In this document: piece after piece, positions 16,757 through 24,679 of the stretch
How the letters are laid out: each line of letters opens with the position of its first letter
Numbering within the stretch: position 1 is the stretch's first letter
DNA from: a virus
Direction: 5' to 3' (one strand)
Length of the DNA: 64,000 bases
IMG/VR virus record: IMGVR_UViG_3300027244_000194
Location: 1 to 64,000 of that record
Notes under the pieces: generated by a model
What the model was told of the DNA's origin: nothing
Seen by the model: only the letters and a program-made list of their open reading frames with translations
Database searches by the model: none
Translations under genes and position numbers: made by a program

Positions 16757-17776
16757 ATGAGAGTATTTGAGTCATTTGGAACATTCTTAAATGAATTCTA
16801 CAACGAAGATCAGGCTTATACCCTGTTCAAAACTTATGGTGGTAGAAACATTGAGAGAAAGCCAGCTTACACATCTGATCTTTTTGGTTCAAACGCTGTT
16901 CAGCTGAAAGACGCACAGCAAAAAGAACTAGACCTAACCCACATTCCAGTTTATACATCTAAGGATGTTTGGGGTAAAATGGCACCAAAAGGAATCTATG
17001 CTAATTTTGCAAACACACCTACTGAAACGATCTTTATTCTTTGGTTGAATCACGAACAAGGTGAACTTAAGGACTACTACGGTCAATGTGTTTTCGTTGA
17101 TACTCAAGGCGCTAATTACGTAAGATACGGCTTTGGTATGGACTACGAACCAGATCTAAGCAAATTTGCAATGGGCGTACCAGAATCTCTAGAAAACGAA
17201 GTTGAGATTGAAGGCGAAATTGACGAAGCTAAAGGTTACAACATGGAAGACATCAGATATGCGATGCAACAAGTGTTCAGTGAGGTTGGCTTTGATAAAG
17301 CTCTGAAAAGAATCTCTAAAGTTAAAGGTGGTTTCCAAATGAACATGTCATCGTACATGTCTCCATCTTCCCTTGAAGGTTATGGCATGATTAAGATGTT
17401 TAGCGAAATCATGGGTCACGAGTTCAAAATGGACGTTGATTCATTCACAAAGGGTGGCCTTACATCTATCGTAATCCTAGAAGGTGAACAAATCACCGAA
17501 GGTAAAATCACTCTAAAAAGACGTTACACTGACAACTATCCACAGATCACAGTATCTAAGTTTGGTCCAGTCAGAGACAAGATCATCGAAGCAATTGCAG
17601 ACGGTAAAGTAACGACTGAAGAATTTGAAACAATCATTAAGGAATTCTCTACTGCTTCTAGAAGATGGGCGAAATCAAATCGTCACTACTTCAACGTTTC
17701 AGAAGATGGTATCTCACTGTCGAAGTACGGCCAGAGAATCCTATCTAAAATTAAAACAGTAAACGAAAATGAATAA
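16757..17776 (+). CDS. Internal head protein candidate with CTS
   Basis: A 339-residue protein of unknown fold. The N-terminus MRVFESFGTFLNEFYNE fits a CTS with a cut after F-L-N-E. Later Glu-Gly and Glu-Ala sites (I-E-G-E, I-D-E-A, I-T-E-G) could be additional protease sites and would separate an N-terminal domain (about 1-165) from a C-terminal one. No catalytic motif was recognised. It overlaps the next gene by 8 nt. Confidence 0.55.
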   Translation: MRVFESFGTFLNEFYNEDQAYTLFKTYGGRNIERKPAYTSDLFGSNAVQLKDAQQKELDLTHIPVYTSKDVWGKMAPKGIYANFANTPTETIFILWLNHEQGELKDYYGQCVFVDTQGANYVRYGFGMDYEPDLSKFAMGVPESLENEVEIEGEIDEAKGYNMEDIRYAMQQVFSEVGFDKALKRISKVKGGFQMNMSSYMSPSSLEGYGMIKMFSEIMGHEFKMDVDSFTKGGLTSIVILEGEQITEGKITLKRRYTDNYPQITVSKFGPVRDKIIEAIADGKVTTEEFETIIKEFSTASRRWAKSNRHYFNVSEDGISLSKYGQRILSKIKTVNENE

Positions 17777-18776
17777 GATTCACACAACATTCGAAAGCTT
17801 TGTTAATGAGTCATTAGAGGTTAACGAAGCATTCAAGTCTTCAAAGTTGGCTTCTATTCTTGGCCTATCTTCGGCTAGGAAGGACATAATGAAAGCAGTT
17901 TATAATTTCACTAAGGTTAAGCTAGATGAAATTACTGACGATCAAGTGGTTGAACTACACCCAGCTGAGGCTTATAAGACCAAAGCTCACCCTAACGCTA
18001 TCTTTTTCTATATCTCCGATAATGAGAAAGGAAACCCATACGCTGATCACAGTCAATCTAAATACACCGGTTACGGTACTATTCCAGGTAACACTCTTTT
18101 GGCCATTGCAAATGGTAAAAATGAAATGTTTGCAATGGATTACACTAGAGGATGGAATAGATCAGCTCCTTACGAACCAAAACTAAAGAATGCCGGTAAA
18201 TACGGTAAAGAAGCTTCATCTATAGGCATTGACAAGCAACATTCTGGTTATGGTGCTTCAGGTCTATCAAACATCAAGAGAATTTCTGAGGTTTCAGATA
18301 GAGTTCTAATGTTTGATCCATCTATTCTTCCAAGCGCTGCAGATCAAAAAGCTAGCAGATCAGCTGCTAAAGCAGGCGCAACAGCATTCATGACAGATAA
18401 GGAATTCAAACAGGAGAACATGAACAGATACAAAATGATTCTTGCAACTAGAGCAGCCAGCGATGATATTGACGGTATGGTTGAAAAGGCAATTGAAACT
18501 GTAACTGGACATATTCAAAGCGCTCTTAAGAATAAGACTGCGGGTAGATACGAGTCAATGATCATTGGCACCGACAAGAAAGGTCGCGAAATCTCTATGA
18601 GAGATGCCGCTAACGTTATTTCTAATATACTTGACATGTATCAAAGTTATGTTAGATACACTAACGATGCTAAAAATCCTGAAGGTAGTAAATACTACAC
18701 AAGAGAAGCTTCTACCTACGCTAAGAGCATTAAAGACAAGGTTAAAAAAGTAAATGACATGGATTACGCTTGGTAA
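17769..18776 (+). CDS. Internal head protein candidate with CTS
   Basis: A 335-residue protein of unknown function. The N-terminus MNKIHTTFESFVNESLEVNEA holds two nested possible gp21 sites, after F-V-N-E and after V-N-E. A polar alpha/beta part with many Tyr and Gly residues follows, then a Lys-rich helical C-terminus. Mature composition is basic, suitable for DNA contact inside the head. No catalytic motif seen. Confidence 0.55.
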   Translation: MNKIHTTFESFVNESLEVNEAFKSSKLASILGLSSARKDIMKAVYNFTKVKLDEITDDQVVELHPAEAYKTKAHPNAIFFYISDNEKGNPYADHSQSKYTGYGTIPGNTLLAIANGKNEMFAMDYTRGWNRSAPYEPKLKNAGKYGKEASSIGIDKQHSGYGASGLSNIKRISEVSDRVLMFDPSILPSAADQKASRSAAKAGATAFMTDKEFKQENMNRYKMILATRAASDDIDGMVEKAIETVTGHIQSALKNKTAGRYESMIIGTDKKGREISMRDAANVISNILDMYQSYVRYTNDAKNPEGSKYYTREASTYAKSIKDKVKKVNDMDYAW

Positions 18777-18814
18777 TCATTAAACCAACTAAAGATTAAA
18801 CATATCTATAAATA

Positions 18815-19507
18815 ATGAAACACGTAAAACTATTTGAACAATTCATCTTCGAAGCTTCTAACGAGAAGAGAATTAAAGAGATTCAAGCAGAATTGCAGGA
18901 CATCGAAAAAGAAATGGAAGATGTTCAAGACGCTATGGACAATGGCGACTTTGATGAAGATGAGGCTGAACTTCGCCTAAATGATCTAGACGGTAACAAA
19001 CTAGATCTAGAAGCTGAATTAGAAAAGCTTAAAGGTGGTGATAAAGACAAAGATCAAGAGAAAGTTAGACCAGTTGTTGCAAAAACAATTCAAATTATTG
19101 GAGAATTGAGTTATCAATCTTCTAAATGGTCTGCAATGTTGCAACACGTTCCATCAGATAAGAAAAATTTGATGAAATCTTTGAAAGAGAGAGACGAAGC
19201 AGAGGAGACGAAAGCAGATGCAGTTGCAGAAAAGGTGATTGCTAAATGCGATAAGTTAGAGGATAAAATGTCATCGGATATGTTAGCGCTATATTCTTTT
19301 GCTAAAGGTGAATATAAATCATCAAGAAAAGCTTTTATGAAAGCAGGATCAGCATTACAAGGTGTAAAAGAGACTTGTAAAGATCTTAAAAAGGGTTGCG
19401 ATGAAGTTGCAGCTCGTAAAAAGACATACGACGAAGTATTTTCTAAATTTCAACAAGCTCAAGCTAAGTTAAGAGAATTGGCAAAAGTTGCTGGCGTTAG
19501 AGTCTAA
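18815..19507 (+). CDS. Coiled-coil internal head protein candidate with CTS
   Basis: A 230-residue protein beginning MKHVKLFEQFIFEA, nearly the same CTS as the gene at 11846 and with a clear cut after I-F-E before Ala. The next 90 residues are a strongly acidic coiled coil (EIQAELQDIEKEMEDVQDAM). The C-terminal part is Lys-rich and helical. TATAAATA (18807-18814) directly abuts the start codon. No enzyme motif. Confidence 0.6.
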   Translation: MKHVKLFEQFIFEASNEKRIKEIQAELQDIEKEMEDVQDAMDNGDFDEDEAELRLNDLDGNKLDLEAELEKLKGGDKDKDQEKVRPVVAKTIQIIGELSYQSSKWSAMLQHVPSDKKNLMKSLKERDEAEETKADAVAEKVIAKCDKLEDKMSSDMLALYSFAKGEYKSSRKAFMKAGSALQGVKETCKDLKKGCDEVAARKKTYDEVFSKFQQAQAKLRELAKVAGVRV

Positions 19508-19533
19508 TCTCTAAACAATATAGAGCTATTAAA

Positions 19534-20094
19534 ATGCCAAGCACTAGTAAATCACAACAACGTTTAATGGGAGTTGCATACGCCGTCAAGAAGGGCGATA
19601 TGCAACTTTCAGACGTTGACGCGACTTACAGAAATAAGGTGTCAGATCTAGTAGACAGTATGACACTTAAACAACTTAAAGATTTTGCAGAAACAAGCCA
19701 TGAAGGTCTTCCAGAGGTTAAGGAAGATACGATGTTCAGCACGTTGGGTGGAGCGTCTTTATCGAATCTTGGTCCAGGTATGTTGGGTGGGATGGGAGAC
19801 CCTGTTTTACCCGATGCCGGCTCCGATGGTTCAGGAGATGTACCTGCCGGCCAAGGCGATGCTAAGGAAGAGTATCGTAAGAAAAAGAAAAAGAGACGTA
19901 AACTCTTAATGACAATGGAGGAATTCATTGTTGAAAAACAATTAAAGGCATTTTCACCTGATCAACCAGAAGAAGAATCTGTTGGCGGTGGAGATTATGA
20001 AAAGGGCTCAGTTCCCATTCCAGATCAAGAAATGATCGAAAAAGGAAATATGCTTAGCAAGGTTCGTCAAATTATTGGCATTGCTAACAATTAA
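19534..20094 (+). CDS. DUF3008-like protein with internal CTS-like segment
   Basis: A 186-residue protein. The N-terminal 60 residues (SKSQQRLMGVAYAVKKGDM) fit the small DUF3008-type phage family of unknown function, from memory of the S-x-x-Q-x-x-L-M-G-x-A pattern. A Gly/Pro/Asp-rich linker follows. After a basic stretch (YRKKKKKRRKLL) there is M-T-M-E-E-F-I-V-E-K, which looks like a CTS in the middle of the protein rather than at its start. The gene is the last of the head-protein block. Confidence 0.55.
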   Translation: MPSTSKSQQRLMGVAYAVKKGDMQLSDVDATYRNKVSDLVDSMTLKQLKDFAETSHEGLPEVKEDTMFSTLGGASLSNLGPGMLGGMGDPVLPDAGSDGSGDVPAGQGDAKEEYRKKKKKRRKLLMTMEEFIVEKQLKAFSPDQPEEESVGGGDYEKGSVPIPDQEMIEKGNMLSKVRQIIGIANN

Positions 20095-20119
20095 TCTGAA
20101 ACTTTCCTCACGACTGCGA

Positions 20120-20128
20120 TATAAATTA
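20120..20128 (+). promoter_or_regulatory. Promoter-like box TATAAATTA
   Basis: CGACTGCGATATAAATTA ends one base before the ATG at 20130. It belongs to the CG-N-TATAAAnTA group and marks the return to DNA-metabolism genes. Confidence 0.35.
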
Positions 20129-20129
20129 C

Positions 20130-20342
20130 ATGGCAGTCAATCAACAACTCTATTTTTTAAAGGCCCTGAACACTATTCGGTCATGTGAAAACATGACTCA
20201 ATTGGCGGTTGCAGAGTCCGTGATGCAACAATATATTGACATGGAATTATCTTTTGTTAAAGAAGACGAAAACTATGACCATGAATGGCACATGTATACG
20301 TTGATGGCTGAACTTTCAACCGCAAAAAAACTTTTAAGTTAA
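20130..20342 (+). CDS. Small helical protein, unknown
   Basis: A 70-residue, mainly helical, acidic protein (QLYFLKALNTIRSCENMTQL). No family recognised. It is the first gene of the ThyA group and overlaps the next small gene by one base (TAATG). Confidence 0.5.
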   Translation: MAVNQQLYFLKALNTIRSCENMTQLAVAESVMQQYIDMELSFVKEDENYDHEWHMYTLMAELSTAKKLLS

Positions 20343-20494
20343 TGGGTGCTGAAAATCAAATTGAAGAAATTCTAATGGAGGCTGATGCATACGGCCTTCG
20401 TCTAGAGGTGATTGAAACCGCTAAAAAATTCATGGAAGAAGGAATCGAAAGAGTTGAATCGTACGAACTAGCATTTCAAGATTGGGTAAAATGA
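20342..20494 (+). CDS. Very small acidic protein, unknown
   Basis: A 50-residue protein reading MGAENQIEEILMEADAYG... to a C-terminal A-F-Q-D-W-V-K. It fills exactly the gap between two genes, with 1-nt overlap upstream and 4-nt overlap (ATGA) with ThyA, which supports real coding. Helical and acidic; function unknown. Confidence 0.55.
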   Translation: MGAENQIEEILMEADAYGLRLEVIETAKKFMEEGIERVESYELAFQDWVK

Positions 20495-21534
20495 TGACAA
20501 ATTGGTTAGATTTAGACTATCAAAAACTGTTGAGCGATATCGTTCAAAACGGTAAGATCAAAGAAGACAGAACCGGCACTGGAACAAAGAGCTTGTTTGG
20601 AAGGCAGGTTCGCCACGACATGCGAACTGGATTTCCATTGTTGACCACTAAAAAGATGGCGTGGAAAACAATGGTGACTGAACTGCTATGGTTCCTTCGG
20701 GGAGATACTAACATCAAGTTCCTCGTTGAAAATGGGTGCAACATTTGGAACGGTGATGCATATAAAGCATACAAAAGTAGGACCAATAATCAAATGTCTA
20801 TGGATGAGTTCATTGAACTTATCAAAACCAATGAACAATTTGCTGAAATAAACGGTGAGTTAGGACCAATCTATGGTAATCAGTGGCGTGAATGGGGCAG
20901 TCAATATGAAACCAATTACATTTTAGGCACTCAAACCAAAAGAAAACCAGGCATAGATCAGATCCAACAGTTGATTGACGACTTGAAGACTAATCCAGAT
21001 TCTCGCAGATTGATGGTTAATGCATGGAACGTTGAGCAGTTGCCTAATATGGTTCTTCCACCGTGTCACTATGGGTTTCAAGTTTACACCACCGAAATGA
21101 GTATTAAAGAGCGTAGATCGCGCTGGGCTGAATCAATCGGGCACAATGATTATTATGCAGTTAACCTAGAACATGAAGATCTTGATGAAAGAGATTTTCC
21201 TCGCCGTAAGATTTCATTGATGTGGAATCAACGCTCAGTTGACACGTTCTTGGGTCTACCATTTAATATCGCGTCGTACGGACTTCTACTTACCATCCTT
21301 GGTAAGGCCGTTAACATGATCCCAGATGAATTGATTGGAAGTTTGGGAGATACTCATTTGTATCTCAATCACCTTTCACAGGCAAGTCAGCAAATTAGAC
21401 GTGAGCCATTTGACTTACCATACGTCACAGTTGACATGCCAATCTCTGGCAAAATAGAGGATTTGACACATGACCATATTCGATTGTTCGAATATCAATG
21501 TCATGAGCAAATCAAAGCACCGTTAAGTAATTAA
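20491..21534 (+). CDS. td: Thymidylate synthase ThyA
   Basis: Converts dUMP to dTMP with methylene-tetrahydrofolate. The 347-residue protein has R-T-G-T-G-T-K (phosphate-binding Arg loop), L-L-W-F-L-R-G-D-T, catalytic Cys in P-P-C-H-Y, and L-M-W-N-Q-R-S. L-G-L-P-F-N-I-A-S-Y keeps the Asn that selects dUMP, so it is a synthase and not a dCMP hydroxymethylase. It is longer than E. coli ThyA by inserts near residues 90-160 and 205-235. ATG 20491 (or 20494) is preferred over the TTG at 20482. Confidence 0.9.
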   Translation: MMTNWLDLDYQKLLSDIVQNGKIKEDRTGTGTKSLFGRQVRHDMRTGFPLLTTKKMAWKTMVTELLWFLRGDTNIKFLVENGCNIWNGDAYKAYKSRTNNQMSMDEFIELIKTNEQFAEINGELGPIYGNQWREWGSQYETNYILGTQTKRKPGIDQIQQLIDDLKTNPDSRRLMVNAWNVEQLPNMVLPPCHYGFQVYTTEMSIKERRSRWAESIGHNDYYAVNLEHEDLDERDFPRRKISLMWNQRSVDTFLGLPFNIASYGLLLTILGKAVNMIPDELIGSLGDTHLYLNHLSQASQQIRREPFDLPYVTVDMPISGKIEDLTHDHIRLFEYQCHEQIKAPLSN

Positions 21535-21550
21535 CTTAACACACTAGAAT

Positions 21551-21574
21551 AAGCCTGAGAGATCAGGCTTTTTT
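21551..21574 (+). terminator. Intrinsic terminator after thyA
   Basis: Stem AAGCCTGA/TCAGGCTT with GAGA loop and a run of T. It lies 17 nt after the thyA stop and 6 nt beyond the convergent minus-strand gene, so it may serve thyA mainly. Confidence 0.8.
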
Positions 21575-21579
21575 AGGGC

Positions 21580-21723
21580 TTAGCGACGACCACCTTGGCC
21601 TCTGTTCTTCTTCTTGTAGTTTTTACCCGTCTTGTGAACAGAGTTCTTCTTTTTAGCGTGAACGCCCGGTCTCTTTCTTTTAGGTTTGTCAAGAGACATT
21701 ACTGATGCACTTGCTTTTGCCAT
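21580..21723 (-). CDS. Small highly basic protein, unknown
   Basis: A 47-residue minus-strand protein starting MAKASASVMSLDK and continuing as a Lys/Arg/Gly/Asn-rich chain (P-G-V-H-A-K-K-K-N-S, then N-Y-K-K-K-N-R-G-Q-G-G-R-R). It has almost no hydrophobic core, so it probably binds nucleic acid or ribosomes. One of only two minus-strand genes in the window. The reading is supported by a clean ATG-stop frame, strong composition bias and convergent placement to a terminator. Confidence 0.65.
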   Translation of the reverse strand: MAKASASVMSLDKPKRKRPGVHAKKKNSVHKTGKNYKKKNRGQGGRR

Positions 21724-21802
21724 TTCTACATAAGTGTGTTATTTGGGTTTATGAGCTATCTATTCGAAAAAAAGTTGCACTTTTTTCACAAAAAGTTTTT
21801 TC

Positions 21803-21826
21803 GGGTCAGATTTATTGGTTATATTT
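21803..21826 (+). promoter_or_regulatory. Promoter-like element GGGTC-N12-TATATTT
   Basis: Same exact spacing as at 11817 and 52863. It drives toward the small membrane gene at 21853 and lies in the divergent gap after the minus-strand basic gene. T-rich sequence precedes GGGTC as at the other sites. Confidence 0.5.
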
Positions 21827-21852
21827 ACTTATAACAATTGGTAATAGACACT

Positions 21853-22044
21853 ATGAAAGTAAATCTCAAATCTCTCGCCGTTTCAGCTCTCAGTTTTCTG
21901 ATCGTAGCTGGCTTAATGAAAGGTTCCGTTCAGGAATTCATTCACTTCGCTGACCCCATTAACGAACTCTTTACCGCCGCCCTTCTTGGAATGGTCGGTA
22001 TCGCGTCTCTCACAATGTCTTTTGAAACAAAATCAAGTAAATAA
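21853..22044 (+). CDS. Small membrane protein, two TM segments
   Basis: A 63-residue protein with two hydrophobic segments (SLAVSALSFLIVAGLM and LFTAALLGMVGIASLTM) separated by a short acidic loop. ATG 21853 is chosen over the TTG at 21838. Size and topology would fit a small holin or an early host-membrane effector; the early-type promoter favours the second. No family assignment. Confidence 0.55.
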   Translation: MKVNLKSLAVSALSFLIVAGLMKGSVQEFIHFADPINELFTAALLGMVGIASLTMSFETKSSK

Positions 22045-22075
22045 ATATAATCTAAACCTAAAATAAATTAAAACC

Positions 22076-23209
22076 ATGGTAGCAACACTATCTAACGACG
22101 CAATCCTCACGCGGAAAGAGGAATCACTGAATGCACAAGCTCTTCGTAAGACTGTGCCAGTTCGAGACATCAAATTGATCGACGAAAAGACGATCGAGTA
22201 TCAAGGTCACCGCATTGGAATCACTAATGGTGCTTTCAAGTCCTTGATGAAAATCATTGGAATGAGCAAGCAATTTGCTGATCGCTTTGAACGACTGTTC
22301 AATGCTGAAGCTAAAGCTCAATTCATCAACACGGTTAAGAACGCTATGGCTTCTAACCGCGGTAACTTAAGCCAAATCACTTTGGTTTTGAATCCAGTTT
22401 CTAAGTTGATTGTCAACTTTACCAAACATTCTAACGAGTTGATCTCAAACTCTCAGTTCATTGAGAATGCAGAAGAGATCATTGATCGCGGTAAGTTTGG
22501 AGTAGTAAACTGGACAACTGATCCTGGAACTGGTATCATTACCATCAATGCATTCAATCCTAATGCTTCATGGGCTGTTCCTGGTGATGAAACAGAAGTG
22601 TTCCAAGCGGGTATCACTCTTAAGAACTCACCTATCACGGGTTTTCAAGTATCTCCTTACGTAAATCGTATGTGGTGTACTAATGGCTTGACCACCTCAA
22701 TGGCAGCTGACACTTACAACTTGACTTCATTGACAGCTGATTCAATGGAAAAGTTCAACGAGTACCTTCGTGATCTTGCTAAGCGCCAATTCATGCCAAC
22801 TGAGTTTGACTCATTGGTTAAGAAGGCCAAGAACACTGCAGCTTCTTTGAAGGAAATGCAATGGGCTCACAAGTTGATTAAAGATGCAGGTGCAGGTGAT
22901 CGTGCAGACAACTGGATTCCTTTGGCACAAAATGAATTAGCTTACTCTCGTGCTGGAGTTTCAACTAGCGAGTTGAACTCTAAAGAACTTGCTAACGCAA
23001 CAACTGACCAATCTATCTGGTCTATCGTTAACGGAGTCACTCACTTTGCAACTCACGGTCAAGACATCGTTGAAGGTGTACAAGCACATGATGGTACTCG
23101 CTTGATGGTTCAAGCCGGTAACATTCTTGGTAAAGATTGGAACCTTGGCAATCAGGTTCGATCTCCCTTCTCCGGTTTTGGAACCCAAGTTGGAGAATTG
23201 CTCAACTAA
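22076..23209 (+). CDS. DUF932-like protein
   Basis: A 377-residue protein. The segment S-P-Y-V-N-R-M-W-C-T-N-G-L-T near residue 200 resembles the R-x-x-C-T-N-G pattern of DUF932 phage/plasmid proteins, whose function is unknown. The rest is mixed alpha/beta without catalytic motifs. It is followed by a strong terminator and is transcribed with the small membrane gene, perhaps early and in high amount; codon choice here is richer in CGC/GGT than the late genes. Confidence 0.5.
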   Translation: MVATLSNDAILTRKEESLNAQALRKTVPVRDIKLIDEKTIEYQGHRIGITNGAFKSLMKIIGMSKQFADRFERLFNAEAKAQFINTVKNAMASNRGNLSQITLVLNPVSKLIVNFTKHSNELISNSQFIENAEEIIDRGKFGVVNWTTDPGTGIITINAFNPNASWAVPGDETEVFQAGITLKNSPITGFQVSPYVNRMWCTNGLTTSMAADTYNLTSLTADSMEKFNEYLRDLAKRQFMPTEFDSLVKKAKNTAASLKEMQWAHKLIKDAGAGDRADNWIPLAQNELAYSRAGVSTSELNSKELANATTDQSIWSIVNGVTHFATHGQDIVEGVQAHDGTRLMVQAGNILGKDWNLGNQVRSPFSGFGTQVGELLN

Positions 23210-23217
23210 TTCTAATT

Positions 23218-23242
23218 GAAGAGCGGCCTAGTGCCGCTCTTC
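23218..23242 (+). terminator. Intrinsic terminator / strong hairpin
   Basis: Perfect 10-bp stem GAAGAGCGGC/GCCGCTCTTC with a 5-nt loop CTAGT. The T-run after it is weak (TTATCT), so it may also act as a 3' stabilising hairpin. Confidence 0.7.
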
Positions 23243-23255
23243 TTATCTCTATTCT

Positions 23256-23552
23256 ATGAGTATTCTAACATACGCACAAATCTACCTTGGCCTAGGCATC
23301 TTCTTTTCACTATTGATGGATCTAATGCATTACAACATTCGCAATGTAGTTGATGAAGAAACCTACGAAAAGAATCGATACACTACGGCTGAAAGACTAT
23401 ACATGATTTTGGTTTGGCCATTGGTAATCTATTCAGTCATTCTAACCCTTTTTAATGGAACAACAGTTGAAGACTTAGAAAATAAAGTTGAAGCCGAGAA
23501 AAAGAAGTTAGAAGATCTTAAAAAGGAAGACGATGCTGAGAATCAGGCTTGA
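23256..23552 (+). CDS. Small membrane protein with coiled-coil tail
   Basis: A 98-residue protein with two membrane segments (about residues 4-21 and 48-66) and a charged C-terminal helix (VEDLENKVEAEKKKLEDLKK). Function unknown. Its 3' end overlaps the DNA glycosylase gene by 20 nt. Confidence 0.55.
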   Translation: MSILTYAQIYLGLGIFFSLLMDLMHYNIRNVVDEETYEKNRYTTAERLYMILVWPLVIYSVILTLFNGTTVEDLENKVEAEKKKLEDLKKEDDAENQA

Positions 23553-24222
23553 GACATCACCCTGGAACACCCGCCAAGAACAACTTAGAGACAACCCATG
23601 GCAGATGATGATCGTCTGTATGATGTTGAATCAAACCAACTACAAACAGGTAGAAAAAGTACGGTATAACTTCTTTGATCGATTTCCAACGCCTGAGGAA
23701 TTGATGTTTGCATCAGATGAAGAGATCATTGAAATCATTCGATCTCTTGGATTCTATAATCGACGAGCTAAACAATGGAAACAATTTAGCCGCGAGTGGC
23801 TCGAATTAACAGACACTTTCAAAGATCCTGTCACCATCCCTGTGGATCGGTTGGGAGATTTAACAGGAGTTGGTAAGTACGCCCTCGATTCATGGAAGAT
23901 CTTCCAGCTGTATGATTATTCAGTTGATCCGGAAGATCACGTTTTGAACTGGTACATCGATTGGGCTCGTCAAGAGGTTGAAAAGATTGAACGAGAGCAA
24001 AACGAACCCAAAGCAACTGTGGTCTATTACTTACACTACGAAGATGAGCGTGAAATGCAATCAGCGTGGAGTAAAAGACAAGATTTCGTTTGTTGCGTGT
24101 GGGCTCGAACTCACAGAGAGGCAATTGAAAAGACCAAGAGAATTGCAGGCGGCAAGCACATCAAGATCATGGGTCTCGCCAATGGAAAACCCGAGTGGGT
24201 CAATGAAACTAAACACCTTTAA
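23533..24222 (+). CDS. MBD4-like HhH DNA glycosylase with extra C-terminal domain
   Basis: Base-excision repair glycosylase of the helix-hairpin-helix superfamily. Residues 1-150 follow the MBD4 catalytic domain: N-P-W-Q-M-M-I-V-C-M-M-L-N-Q-T, L-G-F-Y-N-R-R-A-K, the hairpin L-T-G-V-G-K-Y-A-L-D-S-W, then P-E-D-H-V-L-N-W-Y with the expected catalytic Asp. There is no Fe-S Cys cluster, unlike Nth/MutY. MBD4 enzymes remove T, U or 5-hydroxymethyluracil opposite G. About 75 extra C-terminal residues after the core are not recognised. The neighbouring glucosyltransferase and gp56-like genes raise a link with modified bases. Confidence 0.7.
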   Translation: MLRIRLETSPWNTRQEQLRDNPWQMMIVCMMLNQTNYKQVEKVRYNFFDRFPTPEELMFASDEEIIEIIRSLGFYNRRAKQWKQFSREWLELTDTFKDPVTIPVDRLGDLTGVGKYALDSWKIFQLYDYSVDPEDHVLNWYIDWARQEVEKIEREQNEPKATVVYYLHYEDEREMQSAWSKRQDFVCCVWARTHREAIEKTKRIAGGKHIKIMGLANGKPEWVNETKHL

Positions 24223-24227
24223 TTACG

Positions 24228-24233
24228 TATAAT
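24228..24233 (+). promoter_or_regulatory. Promoter-like box TATAAT
   Basis: TTACGTATAATCTAT just before the ATG at 24238, in the CG-N-TATAA group. Weak on its own. Confidence 0.3.
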
Positions 24234-24237
24234 CTAT

Positions 24238-24531
24238 ATGGAAAACAAATCAATTGCACTAGAAGCTCACGAGCTTATTAATAATCGTTCAGAAGAAAAA
24301 GATCGTATGTATGGCCCCTTCTCTGAAGGCATGGATCGTGCAGCGATGGTCTTCAACGGTATGACAGGTTTAAATGTTACCGGTCGTGAAATGTACATGG
24401 CTTTAATCGCTCTTAAGTTTTCACGTGAAAGCTACAATCACAAGCGCGATAATCTCTTAGATGCGGTTGGTTATATTCAAGGTTTAGAAAACTACATCAA
24501 CGAGAAGAATGAGTACCCAATTACTGAGTAA
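24238..24531 (+). CDS. Small DUF6378-like protein
   Basis: A 97-residue protein with E-E-K-D-R-M-Y-G-P-F near residue 20, A-L-K-F-S-R near 62 and D-N-L-L-D-A-V-G-Y near 74. This resembles the small phage family DUF6378, which shares R-x-x-x-Y-G, K-x-x-R and D-x-x-G-Y spaced in the same way. It may be related to all-alpha NTP pyrophosphatases; function unproven. The 3' end overlaps the next gene by 23 nt. Confidence 0.5.
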   Translation: MENKSIALEAHELINNRSEEKDRMYGPFSEGMDRAAMVFNGMTGLNVTGREMYMALIALKFSRESYNHKRDNLLDAVGYIQGLENYINEKNEYPITE

Positions 24532-24679
24532 AGGAACCCAAGTCCACCATCCAAAATTTGGACGTGGATCCATCAAGGATTTCTACGAGTTTTATAACGT
24601 TATATTCGTTGATGTGGTATTTGAAAACCATGGAAATGAACCAGTCTATGTTAAATTAGACGACTTAAAAACGGAGTAA
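24509..24679 (+). CDS. Stand-alone UvrD/PcrA Tudor-like domain protein
   Basis: A 56-residue protein whose core V-H-H-P-K-F-G-R-G-S-I-K followed by V-D-V-V-F-E and Y-V-K-L-D-D-L matches the small C-terminal Tudor-like domain of UvrD/PcrA helicases, which binds RNA polymerase. It overlaps both neighbours (23 nt upstream, 1 nt TAATG downstream), supporting real coding. It might bind the host RNA polymerase; inference. Confidence 0.55.
   Translation: MSTQLLSKGTQVHHPKFGRGSIKDFYEFYNVIFVDVVFENHGNEPVYVKLDDLKTE

Noticed and set aside
18807-18814. Perfect T4 late consensus TATAAATA
   Set aside because: It abuts the ATG directly, so transcription would start inside the gene and give a truncated message; kept only as a remark.
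20491-21534. ThyA-like gene as a dCMP hydroxymethylase (gp42)
   Set aside because: It keeps the Asn in L-P-F-N-I-A-S that selects dUMP, and overall length and motifs are those of thymidylate synthase.
21705-21953. Plus-strand 82-residue frame before the small membrane gene
   Set aside because: It runs through the promoter-like element, overlaps the basic gene and the better-supported frame starting at 21853.
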